Assembly (NCBI GenBank): GCA_964538565.1
Contig: CAZIGW010000144.1
Span: 1 to 31,985, forward strand
Length of the DNA: 31,985 nt
Reading direction: 5' to 3'
Source of the DNA: CAYVBN01 sp964538565
GTDB lineage: Bacteria; Pseudomonadota; Alphaproteobacteria; Rhizobiales; Xanthobacteraceae
The stretch's first letter is position 1. Every line of letters begins with the position of its first letter. Positions 7,124 through 15,877 of the stretch are shown here, one piece after another. The notes under the pieces are model-generated. The model was not told where the DNA came from and ran no database searches. It saw nothing but the letters and a program-made list of their open reading frames with translations. A program made the position numbers and the translations under genes.

Positions 7124-10100
7124 TCAGTCGCTCTCGGTCAGCAGGCTCGCGTTCCCGCCGACCGCCGCCGTGTTGATCGTGACCGTCTGCTCGGTCGCAA
7201 AGCGCCGCAGATAATTGGGACCGCCGGCCTTCGGCCCGGTGCCCGAGAGGGCGGTGCCGCCGAACGGCTGCACGCCGACCGCGGCGCCGATCATGTTGCG
7301 GTTCACGTAGACGTTGCCGTTGCGCAGCCGCGCCAGGGCCTGCGCAAGCGTGCCGTCGATCCGCGTCTCGATCCCGAGGGTCAGCGCGTAGGCGTTCCGG
7401 CCGATGTCCTCGAGCAGGCTGTCGAATTCCTCCGCCCGGTAGCGCACGACATGCAGAATGGGCCCGAAGACTTCCTTCCTGAGATCGCGCGCGCGGTCGA
7501 GCTCGACGATGGCCGGAGGCACGTAGCTGCCGCGCGCCGGAAGGGATGCGTGGCGATCCCAGCGGAACCGCAGCCGTCCCTGCGCCTCCATCGCGGCAAT
7601 CCAGCGATCGAGATGCTCCTTCGCCTGCGCGTCGATGACCGGGCCCACATGGGTCGCGATCTCGCGCGGGTCGCCGACCTGCAGCTCGCGCGCGGCGCCG
7701 GCAACCATGGCCAGGACTTTCTCGGCGACGTCGTCCTGGACGCAGAGCAGGCGCAAGGCCGAGCAGCGCTGGCCGGCCGAGCGGAACACCGACGCCACGA
7801 TGTCGTCGGTCGCCTGTTCGGGCAGCGCGGTCGCGTCCACGATCATCGCGTTGATGCCGCCGGTCTCGGCGATCAGAGGCACGATCGGCGCATCCTTGGC
7901 CGCAAGCGCGCGGTTGATCGCCCAGGCGGTCTCGGTCGAACCCGTGAAGGCGACCCCTGCGGTGCGCCGGTCGGCAACGAGCAGCGCGCCGACCCGGCCG
8001 TCGCCCGGCACGAGATGAAGCGCGGAGGCCGGAACGCCGGCCGAATGCAGGAGCCGCACCGCCGCGGCGGCGACGAGCGGCGTCTGCTCGGCGGGCTTCG
8101 CCACCACGGCGTTGCCGGCGGCGAGCGCCGCCGCGGCCTGGCCGACGAAGATCGACAACGGAAAGTTCCACGGGCTGATGCAGACGAACACGCCGCGGCC
8201 GCGATAGTGAATCTCATTGCGCTCGCCTGTCGGTCCGGGAAGGGGGTCGGGGCCGAGCGCGCGCCGCGCCTGCACGGCGTAGTAGCGGCAGAAATCCGTT
8301 GCCTCGCGGACTTCCGCGAGCGCGTCGTCGAGGGTCTTGCCGGCTTCGTCCTGCAGCAGGGCGATCAGCCGTCCGCGATCCGCCTCGACCAGGTCGGCGG
8401 CGCGTTCGAGCGCGCGCGCGCGCATCTCGACCGGGGTCGCCGCCCAGGCGGGAAATCCCGCGTCGGCCGCCGACATGGCCGCGATCGCGATCGCCTCGTC
8501 GCCTTCGACGACGAATCCGATGCGCTCGCCGTCGATCGGCGAGCGGACCGTCCTGCGCGCGCCCGGCAGCGTGTGCCCGTCGACCAGCGGCGCCGCCGAG
8601 GACTCCCGCGAGCGCGCCGCGCGGACGGCCGCGAGAAGCGCCTCGAGCGCGGCGGCATCGCCGAATTCGACACCCGCGGAATTGCGCCGTTGAGGCGCGA
8701 ACAGGTCGGCGGGTCGCGCGATGTTCGGATGGCGCGCGCGCCCCGGCTCGCCGAGCAGCGCCCGCGGGCGCCGCAGGATCGTGGCGACCGGAATGCCCGG
8801 GTCGGCGGCCGCCGAAACGAACGAGGAATTCGCGCCGTTCTCGAGCAGCCGCCGCACCAGATAGGCAAGCAGGTCACGATGGCTGCCGACCGGCGCGTAT
8901 ACCCGGCAGACCGCCTGCGGCTCCTCGGACAGAAGTGCCGCGTAGAGCGCTTCCCCCATGCCGTGCAGGCGCTGGAACTCAAAGCCGCTCACGCCGTCCG
9001 CTGCCTCGATGACGCTCGCCACCGTCAGCGCGTTGTGGGTGGCGAATTGCGGATAGAGGAGCGGGCGCGCGGCGAGCAGCCGGCGCGCGCAGCTCATGTA
9101 GCAGAGATCCGTCATCGCCTTGCGGGTGAACACCGGATAGTCGGCCAGGCCGCGCTCCTGCGCCCGTTTCACCTCGGTATCCCAATAGGCGCCCTTGACC
9201 AGCCGCACCGGCAGGCGCCGATCCAGGCGCCGGGCGAGATCGAGAAGCCACGCGATGACGTGCGGCGCGCGCTTCTGATAGCCCTGCACCGCGACGCCGA
9301 ACCCATCCCAGCCGGCCAGCGACGGATCCGCCAGCACGCGAGCGAACACGTCGAGGGTCAGTTCGAGGCGATCCGCCTCCTCGGCGTCGATCGTGAGCTG
9401 AAGCCGATGGGCCTTGGCGCTGCGGGCAAGCCGCAGCAAGGACGGCGCGAGTTCGGCGAGAATGCGCTTCCGCGAGATCGCCTCGAAGCGCGGATGTAGC
9501 GCCGACAGCTTCACGGAAATTCCGCCCCGACCGGAGGCGCGCGCGCCGGGCCAGGCTCCGACCGCCTCGATCGCCGCCGCGTAGGCAGCTCGGTAGCGCT
9601 CGGCATCGGCCGCCGTTCGGGCGGCTTCACCCAGCATGTCGAACGACCAATACGCACCGCCACGGCCCCCGGCGCGCCCCAAGGCTTCCTCGATGGTCCG
9701 ACCGAGCACGAAGTGCGACCCGAGGAGCCGCATCGCCTGCCGGGTCGCGGCCCGCACGGCCGGAAGACCGACACGCTTGGCGATGCCCTCGATGATGGTC
9801 GCCGGCGTTTCACCCGGATGGACGATGCGCGCCGACACGCCGAGCGCCCATGCCGAGGCGGAGACGAGCAGCGCCGTCGACCGCATCTCGTGGTGCGCCC
9901 AGTCGCCGGCCGCCAGCTTGTCCTCGATCAGGCGATCGGCGGTCGCCGGATCCGGGACGCGCAGGAGGGCCTCGGCGAGCACCATCAGGGCGAGCCCCTC
10001 CTTGCTCGAAAGCGCGTATTCGCGCAGGAAAGCCTCGATGCCGCCAACCCCTCCCGAACGGCTGCGGACCGCGGCGACGAGGCGGGCCGCGCGCTGGTCG

Positions 10101-10234
10101 ATGCGGGCCTCGGCCGCCGGGTCGAAGTCCGGCGCCGCGAGGAACGCGGCGGCGATTTCCTCGTCGTCCGGCGCATAGGGGGCGCGAAAGGGAGGCAGGT
10201 CGCCCTCGCCGCGGTCGGTTGCGTCGACGCTCAT
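7124..10234 (-). CDS. putA: Bifunctional proline dehydrogenase / glutamate-semialdehyde dehydrogenase
   Basis: A 1036-residue PutA that oxidises proline to glutamate in two steps at the inner membrane. Residues about 50-480 are the FAD-dependent proline dehydrogenase barrel, with the LVKGAYWDTEVKRAQ motif near 345-360 and the C-terminal FEFQRLHGMGE signature. From about 570 the aldehyde dehydrogenase follows: SPWNFPLSIFVGQ, FTGSTETA, catalytic Glu790 in AETGG and catalytic Cys824 in SAGQRCSAL. There is no N-terminal ribbon-helix-helix, so unlike the 1320-residue E. coli protein it cannot repress its own gene; no putR is adjacent. ATG at 10234 is chosen for the GGGGG-type ribosome site about ten bases before it; a longer frame to 10348 starts in poor sequence. 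It stands alone, divergent from the binding-protein gene. Confidence 0.96.
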   Translation of the reverse strand: MSVDATDRGEGDLPPFRAPYAPDDEEIAAAFLAAPDFDPAAEARIDQRAARLVAAVRSRSGGVGGIEAFLREYALSSKEGLALMVLAEALLRVPDPATADRLIEDKLAAGDWAHHEMRSTALLVSASAWALGVSARIVHPGETPATIIEGIAKRVGLPAVRAATRQAMRLLGSHFVLGRTIEEALGRAGGRGGAYWSFDMLGEAARTAADAERYRAAYAAAIEAVGAWPGARASGRGGISVKLSALHPRFEAISRKRILAELAPSLLRLARSAKAHRLQLTIDAEEADRLELTLDVFARVLADPSLAGWDGFGVAVQGYQKRAPHVIAWLLDLARRLDRRLPVRLVKGAYWDTEVKRAQERGLADYPVFTRKAMTDLCYMSCARRLLAARPLLYPQFATHNALTVASVIEAADGVSGFEFQRLHGMGEALYAALLSEEPQAVCRVYAPVGSHRDLLAYLVRRLLENGANSSFVSAAADPGIPVATILRRPRALLGEPGRARHPNIARPADLFAPQRRNSAGVEFGDAAALEALLAAVRAARSRESSAAPLVDGHTLPGARRTVRSPIDGERIGFVVEGDEAIAIAAMSAADAGFPAWAATPVEMRARALERAADLVEADRGRLIALLQDEAGKTLDDALAEVREATDFCRYYAVQARRALGPDPLPGPTGERNEIHYRGRGVFVCISPWNFPLSIFVGQAAAALAAGNAVVAKPAEQTPLVAAAAVRLLHSAGVPASALHLVPGDGRVGALLVADRRTAGVAFTGSTETAWAINRALAAKDAPIVPLIAETGGINAMIVDATALPEQATDDIVASVFRSAGQRCSALRLLCVQDDVAEKVLAMVAGAARELQVGDPREIATHVGPVIDAQAKEHLDRWIAAMEAQGRLRFRWDRHASLPARGSYVPPAIVELDRARDLRKEVFGPILHVVRYRAEEFDSLLEDIGRNAYALTLGIETRIDGTLAQALARLRNGNVYVNRNMIGAAVGVQPFGGTALSGTGPKAGGPNYLRRFATEQTVTINTAAVGGNASLLTESD

Positions 10235-10483
10235 GGTTTGCACCCCCTGCCGGATCTGCGATCGAGGCGGACCGCTGGCGAGCGGCCGCGCGCCAGGAGT
10301 TGCCGTGGCGGGCCCACCCCTGCGGCAAGCTGTCCGCTGGTTAAGCAAGATGCAGCCACGGATGGGTTCCTGTCTTGCCCTTTACATCCGCATGTTCTTT
10401 GTTGGGCCGAAGGGTAGAACCGCCTCGATTTCGATCGAGCCACACACCCCGCCAACCTGCGAGCCCGACGGAAAGGACGCGAC

Positions 10484-11524
10484 ATGGGTTCCCTCGCCAG
10501 CGGCCGCCTTTGCGGACTCGCGCTCGCCGCCGCCCTGACGATATTGGGGTGCGCGCCGGCGGCCGCCGAGATTCCCGTGCGGCTGCTGCTGGATTTCAAG
10601 TTCGAGGGACCCTCGGCTCCGTTTCTCGTCGCCATCGACAAAGGCTACTACAAGGCCGAGGGCCTTGACGTCACGATCGACGCTTCGACAGGGTCCGTGA
10701 CAGGGTCCGTCGACCCGATCGGCCGCGTCGCCTCCGGCAACTACGACATGGCGTTCGGCGACATCAACACGCTGATCAAGTTTCGCGATCAGAATCCCGG
10801 GATGCCGATCAGGCCGGTCTTCATGGTCTACAACCGGCCGCCGTTCGCCGTGATCGCGCGCAAGAGCCGCGGCATCACCAGGCCAAAGGATCTGGAAGGC
10901 AAGAAGCTTGGCGCGCCCGCGGCGGACGGTGCCTTTGCGCAATGGAAGGTGTTCGCGAACGCCAACGACATCGACACCTCAAAGATCGCGGTCGAGAACG
11001 TCGGCTTTCCGGTGCGTGAGCCGATGCTGGCAGCCGGCCAGGTGGACGCCATCACCGGCTTTTCGTTTTCCTCCTTCATCAACCTCAAGGATCGCGGCGT
11101 GCCGGTCGACGACATCGTGGTCCTGCTGATGGCTGACTACGGGGTCGACCTCTACGGCAACACCATCATGGTGAGCCCGAAGTTCGCCGCCGAGAAGCCC
11201 GAGGCCGTGAAGGCCTTCCTGCGCGCTTTCGTCCGGGGCCTGCATCAGACGGTGCGCAATCCGGCGGGCGCGGTCGAGTCGGTCATCAAGCGAAACGACG
11301 CGGCCAACCGGGAGGTCGAGCTCGAGCGCCTGCGCATGGCCCTGCGCGACAACATCCTGACGCCCGAGGTGAAGCAGAACGGCTTCGGCGCCGTCGACAT
11401 GGAGCGCTTGGACCGGGCGATCGACCAGATCGGCCTCACCTATCAGTTCAAGGCGAAGCCCAAGGCGTCCGACATATTCGATCCGTCGTTTCTGCCGTCC
11501 GCCGGCGATCGCAGAATCAAATGA
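10484..11524 (+). CDS. NMT1/THI5-like ABC transporter substrate-binding protein (orphan)
   Basis: 346 residues with a signal peptide (basic start, hydrophobic core, cut near AAA at 27-29; a Cys at about 23 could make a lipobox-like site, less likely). The mature protein has the SsuA/THI5 (TauA-like) binding fold: LLLDFKFEGPSAPFLVAIDKGYYKAEGLDV near the start, then RVASGNYDMAFGDINTLI. Such proteins bind sulfonates, pyrimidine precursors, nitriles or aromatic acids; ligand is not readable here. A good ribosome site (GGAAAGGA) precedes the ATG. No permease or ATPase is near, so it must work with a transporter encoded elsewhere or as an orphan sensor. Residues TGSVTGSV come from a 12-base in-frame duplication. 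It is convergent with a LysR gene and divergent from putA. Confidence 0.9.
   Translation: MGSLASGRLCGLALAAALTILGCAPAAAEIPVRLLLDFKFEGPSAPFLVAIDKGYYKAEGLDVTIDASTGSVTGSVDPIGRVASGNYDMAFGDINTLIKFRDQNPGMPIRPVFMVYNRPPFAVIARKSRGITRPKDLEGKKLGAPAADGAFAQWKVFANANDIDTSKIAVENVGFPVREPMLAAGQVDAITGFSFSSFINLKDRGVPVDDIVVLLMADYGVDLYGNTIMVSPKFAAEKPEAVKAFLRAFVRGLHQTVRNPAGAVESVIKRNDAANREVELERLRMALRDNILTPEVKQNGFGAVDMERLDRAIDQIGLTYQFKAKPKASDIFDPSFLPSAGDRRIK
10687..10710 (+). repeat. 12-bp perfect tandem duplication inside the binding-protein gene
   Basis: GACAGGGTCCGT is present twice without gap (10687-10698 and 10699-10710). It is in frame and encodes TGSV twice in a loop just before the SVDPIGRVASG segment of the binding fold. 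The perfect match suggests a recent slippage event. Confidence 0.9.
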
Positions 11525-11535
11525 AATCCAGGTCG

Positions 11536-11580
11536 CCCGAGGATCTCCGGGACTGAGGGCTGCGCCCGAAGATCCCCGGG
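11536..11580. terminator. Bidirectional hairpin between convergent genes, also a direct repeat
   Basis: Left arm 11536-11551 and right arm 11565-11580 pair over 16 positions with two A.C mismatches and a 13-base loop. Because each arm is itself nearly palindromic, the two arms are also direct repeats: the 21-base units at 11535-11555 and 11564-11584 match at 19 positions. It lies 11 bases after the binding-protein stop and 19 bases before the convergent LysR stop, the right place for a shared terminator. No U tract is present. Confidence 0.6.
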
Positions 11581-11599
11581 ACTGCCGCGACAGTCGGAC

Positions 11600-12535
11600 T
11601 CAGGCCACGGAGACGGCCGGATGCGCGACCACGCCGAACGTGTCGTCCGCATCCTCGCGCGGTCGCAGAACGGCCGCCACATCATCGGCGAGCTCGGCGA
11701 CGATCCGGCGGTCCTCATCCTCGCGCGTGAACACCCCGAACAGAAGGCGCGGCAGCTTCGGCAGCGGCGCGTCGTCCCAGATCGTGAGATCCGTCCGCAG
11801 CATCGGTCCGCGGTCGACCCGATTGCGGGCCAGAACCGTCACCCCGAGACCCGCCGCCACCGCGATCGAGATGCTGACGATGCTGGTCGCGGTATAGACG
11901 AGATCGCATTCCCGCCCGGCTTGGTAAATGGCGGACACGGCGGCGCGATGGTACGCGCAGTTTTCTCCATAGGAGACGAGCGGCACCGGCCCGCTCGGAT
12001 CAATCTCGGTCGCCTCGCTGCGCACCCAGACCGCGTCGTCGCTCCAGCTGTGCCGCGGTCTGACCTCCGGATCGGCCGTGGACGCTCCGACCACGAGATC
12101 AAGGTCGCCCTGTTGCAGATCACGCAACATCATGTCGAAGCTGCCACCGGCCTTCACGCTGTAGTGCACGTCCGGCCACTTGAGCCGGAATCCGGCGAGC
12201 GTCCACGGCACCTTGGCGCCCGCGAAGTCACCGGGAAGCCCGATGCGCAGGAAGTGGCCGGCCTGTCGCCGGCTGGACAGGTTGAGGATCTGATCGTTGA
12301 TCGAGAGCAGCCGGCGCGCGTAGTTGACGACGAGCGCTCCCTTCTCCGTCAGTGCCACTCCGGGCGCGCTCTTGTCGAACAACTCGCCGCCAAGCAGCAT
12401 CTGCAGACGCTTGATTTGCGCGCTGACGGCCGGTTGCGTGATCCCAAGGGACTGGGCCGCCTTTGTAAAACTACGAAACTCGACCACGGCTACCAGGGTG
12501 CGCATTAGCTCCGTCGGTATGTTGGTCATTGCCAT
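11600..12535 (-). CDS. LysR-family transcriptional regulator
   Basis: About 311 residues from the chosen start. The N-terminal helix-turn-helix is clear: IPTELMRTLVAVVEFRSFT, then KAAQSLGITQPAVSAQIKRL (about 25-44), then LFDKSAPGVALTEKG. The remainder is the effector-binding fold, starting LRIGLPGDFAG (about 94) with SIAVAAGLGVTVLA near 225-240. The start was set at ATG 12535 (MAMTNIP); ATG 12529 is also possible and in-frame codons run up to 12640, but that extension does not resemble a LysR N-terminus. It is convergent with the orphan binding protein, which it may not control, and divergent from ndvA across an AT-rich spacer carrying a T-N11-A palindrome. Effector unknown. Confidence 0.92.
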   Translation of the reverse strand: MAMTNIPTELMRTLVAVVEFRSFTKAAQSLGITQPAVSAQIKRLQMLLGGELFDKSAPGVALTEKGALVVNYARRLLSINDQILNLSSRRQAGHFLRIGLPGDFAGAKVPWTLAGFRLKWPDVHYSVKAGGSFDMMLRDLQQGDLDLVVGASTADPEVRPRHSWSDDAVWVRSEATEIDPSGPVPLVSYGENCAYHRAAVSAIYQAGRECDLVYTATSIVSISIAVAAGLGVTVLARNRVDRGPMLRTDLTIWDDAPLPKLPRLLFGVFTREDEDRRIVAELADDVAAVLRPREDADDTFGVVAHPAVSVA

Positions 12536-12906
12536 CCACCGCGTTTGACGTTGCCCCTGAAGGCCGCGAATCGTCACAAGCGCGGCCCGTCGCACGGTTT
12601 GCCGGAGCAGGCTGTCCGGATAACAAAAAAGATAACACACGCTCCGCGCGATGAATCGCGACGCCCAAAAGCATCAAATAACAACTGCGCGATTAGTCGA
12701 GAATCCCATAATATATTTTAGTTTCGTTTCGTATCACGAATAACTCGCGCTTCGTCGCGTAGCATCCTACCTTGCAACAACGGAAGTCGATGGAGACCTC
12801 AATACTGTCGTAGTGGAACGTTCGAGATTGTTTCGGATAAGCATCGAATACATTTTGCGCGTGAGCCGCATCGGCGCGCTCGGGAAGCACGGCACCAACG
12901 CAAATT
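12536..12906. promoter_or_regulatory. AT-rich divergent spacer between a LysR gene and ndvA
   Basis: This 371-base stretch holds no convincing gene. From about 12620 to 12850 it is far richer in A and T than the rest of the window (for example the ATAATATATTTTAG run at 12709-12722). It contains a perfect 5-3-5 inverted repeat TTCGT-ATC-ACGAA at 12728-12740, which has the T-N11-A form of LysR binding sites, and an 8-base palindrome GAACGTTC at 12816-12823. A CATAAT at 12708-12713 could be a -10 element, but no good -35 is at the right distance. The likely role is to hold promoters and operators for the divergent pair; this is inference. Confidence 0.45.
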
Positions 12907-14736
12907 ATGAAGCCTATACGACTCTATCGCCACGCTCTCGCCCTGCTCGCGCCGGAAATGCGGCTGAGCGTGGTACTTGCATGCGCCAATCTCGCATTGG
13001 CCGCGGCGCAGTTCGCCGATCCTGTGCTGTTTGGTCGCATCATCGACGCGCTCGCCTCCGCGCAGGCGAGCGGAAAGCTGCCGACGTGGCAAGAACTGTC
13101 CGTTCTTCTCGCCGCGTGGGTGGGATTCGCGCTCTTCACCATCCTGTGCGGCGCCCTCGTCGCGCTGCATGCCGATCGCCTGGCGCACCGTCGTCGTCAC
13201 GCGGTTCTGACGGATTACTTCGAGCACGTCCTGCAGCTTCCGACCGCATTTCACGGGCTCTCCCATTCGGGCCGCCTGATGAAGATCATGCTGTCGGGCA
13301 CCGACGCGCTTTGGAATCTGTGGCTCGATTTCTTCCGCGAATCGTTCGCCGCCTTCCTGTCGCTCGCGGTGCTGCTGCCGCTCTCGCTCCTCCTCAACTG
13401 GCGGCTCGGTCTCCTGCTGGTCGTCATGTGCGTCGTCTTCGCCGGCCTGACGGCGCTCATCGTCCGCAAGACGGAGACTCTGCAGAGCTCGGTCGAGCGG
13501 CACTACTCCGATCTGGCCGAGCGCGCCTCCGACGCGCTCGGCAACGTGGCGCTGGTGCAGGGTTTCGCCCGGGTCGAGGCCGAAGTCCACGGGCTGCGTG
13601 AGGTCGTCGACCGCCTGCTCGGCGCGCAAGTCCCGGTCCTGTCGTGGTGGGCGATCCTCGCCGTGCTCACGCGCGCCTCGACGACGCTCACCATGCTGGC
13701 GATTTTCGTGGTCGGGATCTTCCTGCATCTCCGGCGTGGCGCTTCGATCGGCGACATCGTGATGTTCACGAGCTTTGCCGCCCTGCTGATCGGCCAGATC
13801 GAGAAGGTCGTGCGCTTCTTCAACCGTCTGTTGATGGATGCGCCGCGCCTTGCCGAATTCCTTGCGGTGTTCGAGGCGGTACCGAGCGTCTCCGACCGCC
13901 CCGACGCCATCGATCCCGGGCGACTGCGAGGCCTCGTGGATTTCCAGCACGTGACATTTTCGTACGACGGCAAGCATCCGGCCGTCAGCGACCTGACCTT
14001 CACGGCCTTGCCGGGCGAGACGGTGGCGCTCGTCGGCGCGACGGGCGCCGGCAAGTCGACCGCGCTCTCGCTGCTCTACCGCGCCTTCGACCCCTCCCAG
14101 GGCGACATCAAGGTCGACGGCATGGACGTGCGCCGCCTGAAGCTCGCGGCGCTGCGCCACAACATCGGCGTGGTGTTCCAGGAGACCCTGCTGTTCAACC
14201 GCTCCGTGGCCGAGAATCTCCGCATCGGCAAGCCCGGCGCAAGCGAGGACGAAATGCGCCAGGCATGCGCGCGCGCCCAGGCGCTCGATTTCATCGAGCG
14301 GCACGAGCTGGGGTTTGCGGCGAGCGTCGGCGAGCGCGGCCGGCTGCTGTCCGGCGGCGAGCGCCAGCGCCTGTCGATCGCCCGCGCCCTGCTCAAGGAC
14401 CCGCCCATTCTCATTCTCGACGAAGCCACGAGTGCGCTCGACGCCGCCACGGAAGCCAAGGTGCAGGCGGCGCTCGAAGAGGTGATGAAGAATCGCACAA
14501 CCTTCGTGATCGCGCACCGGCTCGCCACCGTGCGCAAGGCAAACCGCATCCTGGTGTTCGAAGGCGGCCGCATTGTCGAGGCCGGCAGCTTCGCGGAACT
14601 GATGCGTCTCGACGGACGCTTTGCCGCGCTCGCACGTGCGCAGTTCCTCGCCGACGCGGCGCCCGAAGTCGAAACCGCAGCCGACGTCACGACCAGGCAC
14701 CCGCCAACGGCTACCTTATCCGTTCCAGGATGCTGA
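12907..14736 (+). CDS. ndvA: NdvA/ChvA-like cyclic beta-glucan ABC exporter
   Basis: A 609-residue half-transporter with fused membrane and ATPase domains. Residues 1-310 carry six membrane helices of the type-IV exporter fold with family-specific blocks (LFGRIIDAL, ALHADRLAHRRRHAVL, LSWWAILAVLTRAS, IGDIVMFTSFAALL). The ATPase has Walker A GATGAGKST at 377-385, signature LSGGERQRLS from 481, Walker B ILILDEATSALD near 500-511 and the H-loop in VIAHRLATV. ChvA/NdvA exports cyclic beta-1,2-glucan to the periplasm for osmotic adaptation and host interaction. The glucan synthase partner (ndvB/chvB) is not in the window. The start lacks a Shine-Dalgarno but matches the usual NdvA opening. The last 26 bases overlap the convergent thiolase gene. 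A lipid or other glycan substrate remains possible. Confidence 0.88.
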   Translation: MKPIRLYRHALALLAPEMRLSVVLACANLALAAAQFADPVLFGRIIDALASAQASGKLPTWQELSVLLAAWVGFALFTILCGALVALHADRLAHRRRHAVLTDYFEHVLQLPTAFHGLSHSGRLMKIMLSGTDALWNLWLDFFRESFAAFLSLAVLLPLSLLLNWRLGLLLVVMCVVFAGLTALIVRKTETLQSSVERHYSDLAERASDALGNVALVQGFARVEAEVHGLREVVDRLLGAQVPVLSWWAILAVLTRASTTLTMLAIFVVGIFLHLRRGASIGDIVMFTSFAALLIGQIEKVVRFFNRLLMDAPRLAEFLAVFEAVPSVSDRPDAIDPGRLRGLVDFQHVTFSYDGKHPAVSDLTFTALPGETVALVGATGAGKSTALSLLYRAFDPSQGDIKVDGMDVRRLKLAALRHNIGVVFQETLLFNRSVAENLRIGKPGASEDEMRQACARAQALDFIERHELGFAASVGERGRLLSGGERQRLSIARALLKDPPILILDEATSALDAATEAKVQAALEEVMKNRTTFVIAHRLATVRKANRILVFEGGRIVEAGSFAELMRLDGRFAALARAQFLADAAPEVETAADVTTRHPPTATLSVPGC

Positions 14737-15877
14737 CGTAGTTGGCGACTGCGGCTCCGCCCATGTTGAACAGCCCGGCGAGCCGCGCGCCTTTCACCTG
14801 AAAGCCGCCGGCGCTGCCGCATAGCTGCATGGCGCAAAGCGCATGCATCGACACGCCGGTCGCGCCGATCGGGTGGCCCTTGGCCTTGAGACCGCCCGAA
14901 GGATTGACCGGCAGCGGCCCATTCCGTTCCGTCAGCCCACTCTTGATCGCATCGGCACCGCGCCCCTCGGGCACGAGCCCCATCGCCTCATACTCGATGA
15001 GTTCGGCGACGGTGAAACAATCGTGCGTCTCGACGAGCGACAGATCGCGCAGCGCGACTCCGGCCTGCGCCAGCGCGCGGCGCCACGCCTCGGCGCAGCC
15101 CTCGAACCTGACCACGTCGCGGCGCGACATCGGCAGAAAGTCCTGCACATGCGCGGCGGCCCGGAAGGCGACCGCCTTGTCGAGGCGAAGCGCCGTCTCC
15201 ACGTCCGCGAGCACGAGCGCGGCCGCGCCGTCCGATACCAGCGCGCAGTCGGTGCGCTTGAGCGGGCCGACGACGCGCGGGTTCTTCTCGCTCTCGGCGC
15301 GGCAGAAGGCGAAGCCGAGATCCTTGCGCATCTGCGCGTACGGATTGTCGACGCCGTTGCGGTGGTTCTTTGCCGCGATCAGCGCCAGCGCGTCCGACTG
15401 ATCGCCATGACGCTGAAAATAGAGCGCCGCGATCTTTCCGAAGATGCCGGCGAAACCGCCTGCGGTATCGCCCTCCTCCCGCACGTACGACGCCTTGAGC
15501 AGGATGTTGCCGATCTCGGCCGGCGGCGTCGCGGTCATCTGTTCGGCGCCGACCACGAGCACGATGCGCGCGGCTTTCGCCGCAATCGCCGTCAACCCGG
15601 CGTGAACGGCGGCGGATCCGGTCGCGCATGCGTTCTCGACGCGGGTGGCGCGCTTGAATCGCAGCTGCGGAGACGCCTGCAGCACCAGCGCGGCGGTAAA
15701 ATCTTGCGCCGAGAAGCCCGCATTGAAATGCCCGAGAACGATATCGTCGACATCCTGCGCGGCGATGCCGGCATCCGCGAGGGCGGCCTCCGCGGCGTTC
15801 ACGATCAGGCTTTCGACGCTCTCGCCCTCGAGGCGGCCGAACGGCGTGTGAGACCAGCCGACGATGCAGGCGGTCAT
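14711..15877 (-). CDS. Thiolase-family protein (SCP-x/acetyl-CoA acetyltransferase type)
   Basis: About 388 residues. The thiolase fold is marked by the acyl-accepting Cys in ENACATGSAA (about 84-93), the THDCFTVAE block (about 291-299) that replaces the NEAF motif of classical thiolases and is typical of the SCP-x branch, and the catalytic His in GGLKAKGHPIGATG (about 329-342). These enzymes cleave or form 3-ketoacyl-CoA, often for branched or sterol side-chain substrates. The ATG at 15877 is chosen because AGGAG lies six bases upstream; a TTG at 15883 would abut that site. It is convergent with ndvA, overlapping it by 26 bases, and divergent from the D,D-carboxypeptidase gene. The partner DUF35/OB-fold protein often found beside such thiolases is absent. 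Confidence 0.9.
   Translation of the reverse strand: MTACIVGWSHTPFGRLEGESVESLIVNAAEAALADAGIAAQDVDDIVLGHFNAGFSAQDFTAALVLQASPQLRFKRATRVENACATGSAAVHAGLTAIAAKAARIVLVVGAEQMTATPPAEIGNILLKASYVREEGDTAGGFAGIFGKIAALYFQRHGDQSDALALIAAKNHRNGVDNPYAQMRKDLGFAFCRAESEKNPRVVGPLKRTDCALVSDGAAALVLADVETALRLDKAVAFRAAAHVQDFLPMSRRDVVRFEGCAEAWRRALAQAGVALRDLSLVETHDCFTVAELIEYEAMGLVPEGRGADAIKSGLTERNGPLPVNPSGGLKAKGHPIGATGVSMHALCAMQLCGSAGGFQVKGARLAGLFNMGGAAVANYVSILERIR

Noticed and set aside
7451..9499. 682-codon plus-strand frame opposite putA
   Set aside because: Its Arg/Gly/His-rich translation has no protein motif and putA on the minus strand has complete catalytic motifs.
10345..10378. GCAAGA ... TCTTGC inverted repeat upstream of the binding-protein gene as a riboswitch
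   Set aside because: Only six paired bases around a 22-base loop and no known aptamer pattern.
12799..14700. 633-codon minus-strand frame opposite ndvA
   Set aside because: Antisense shadow; composition is charged and motif-free, whereas ndvA has all ABC motifs.
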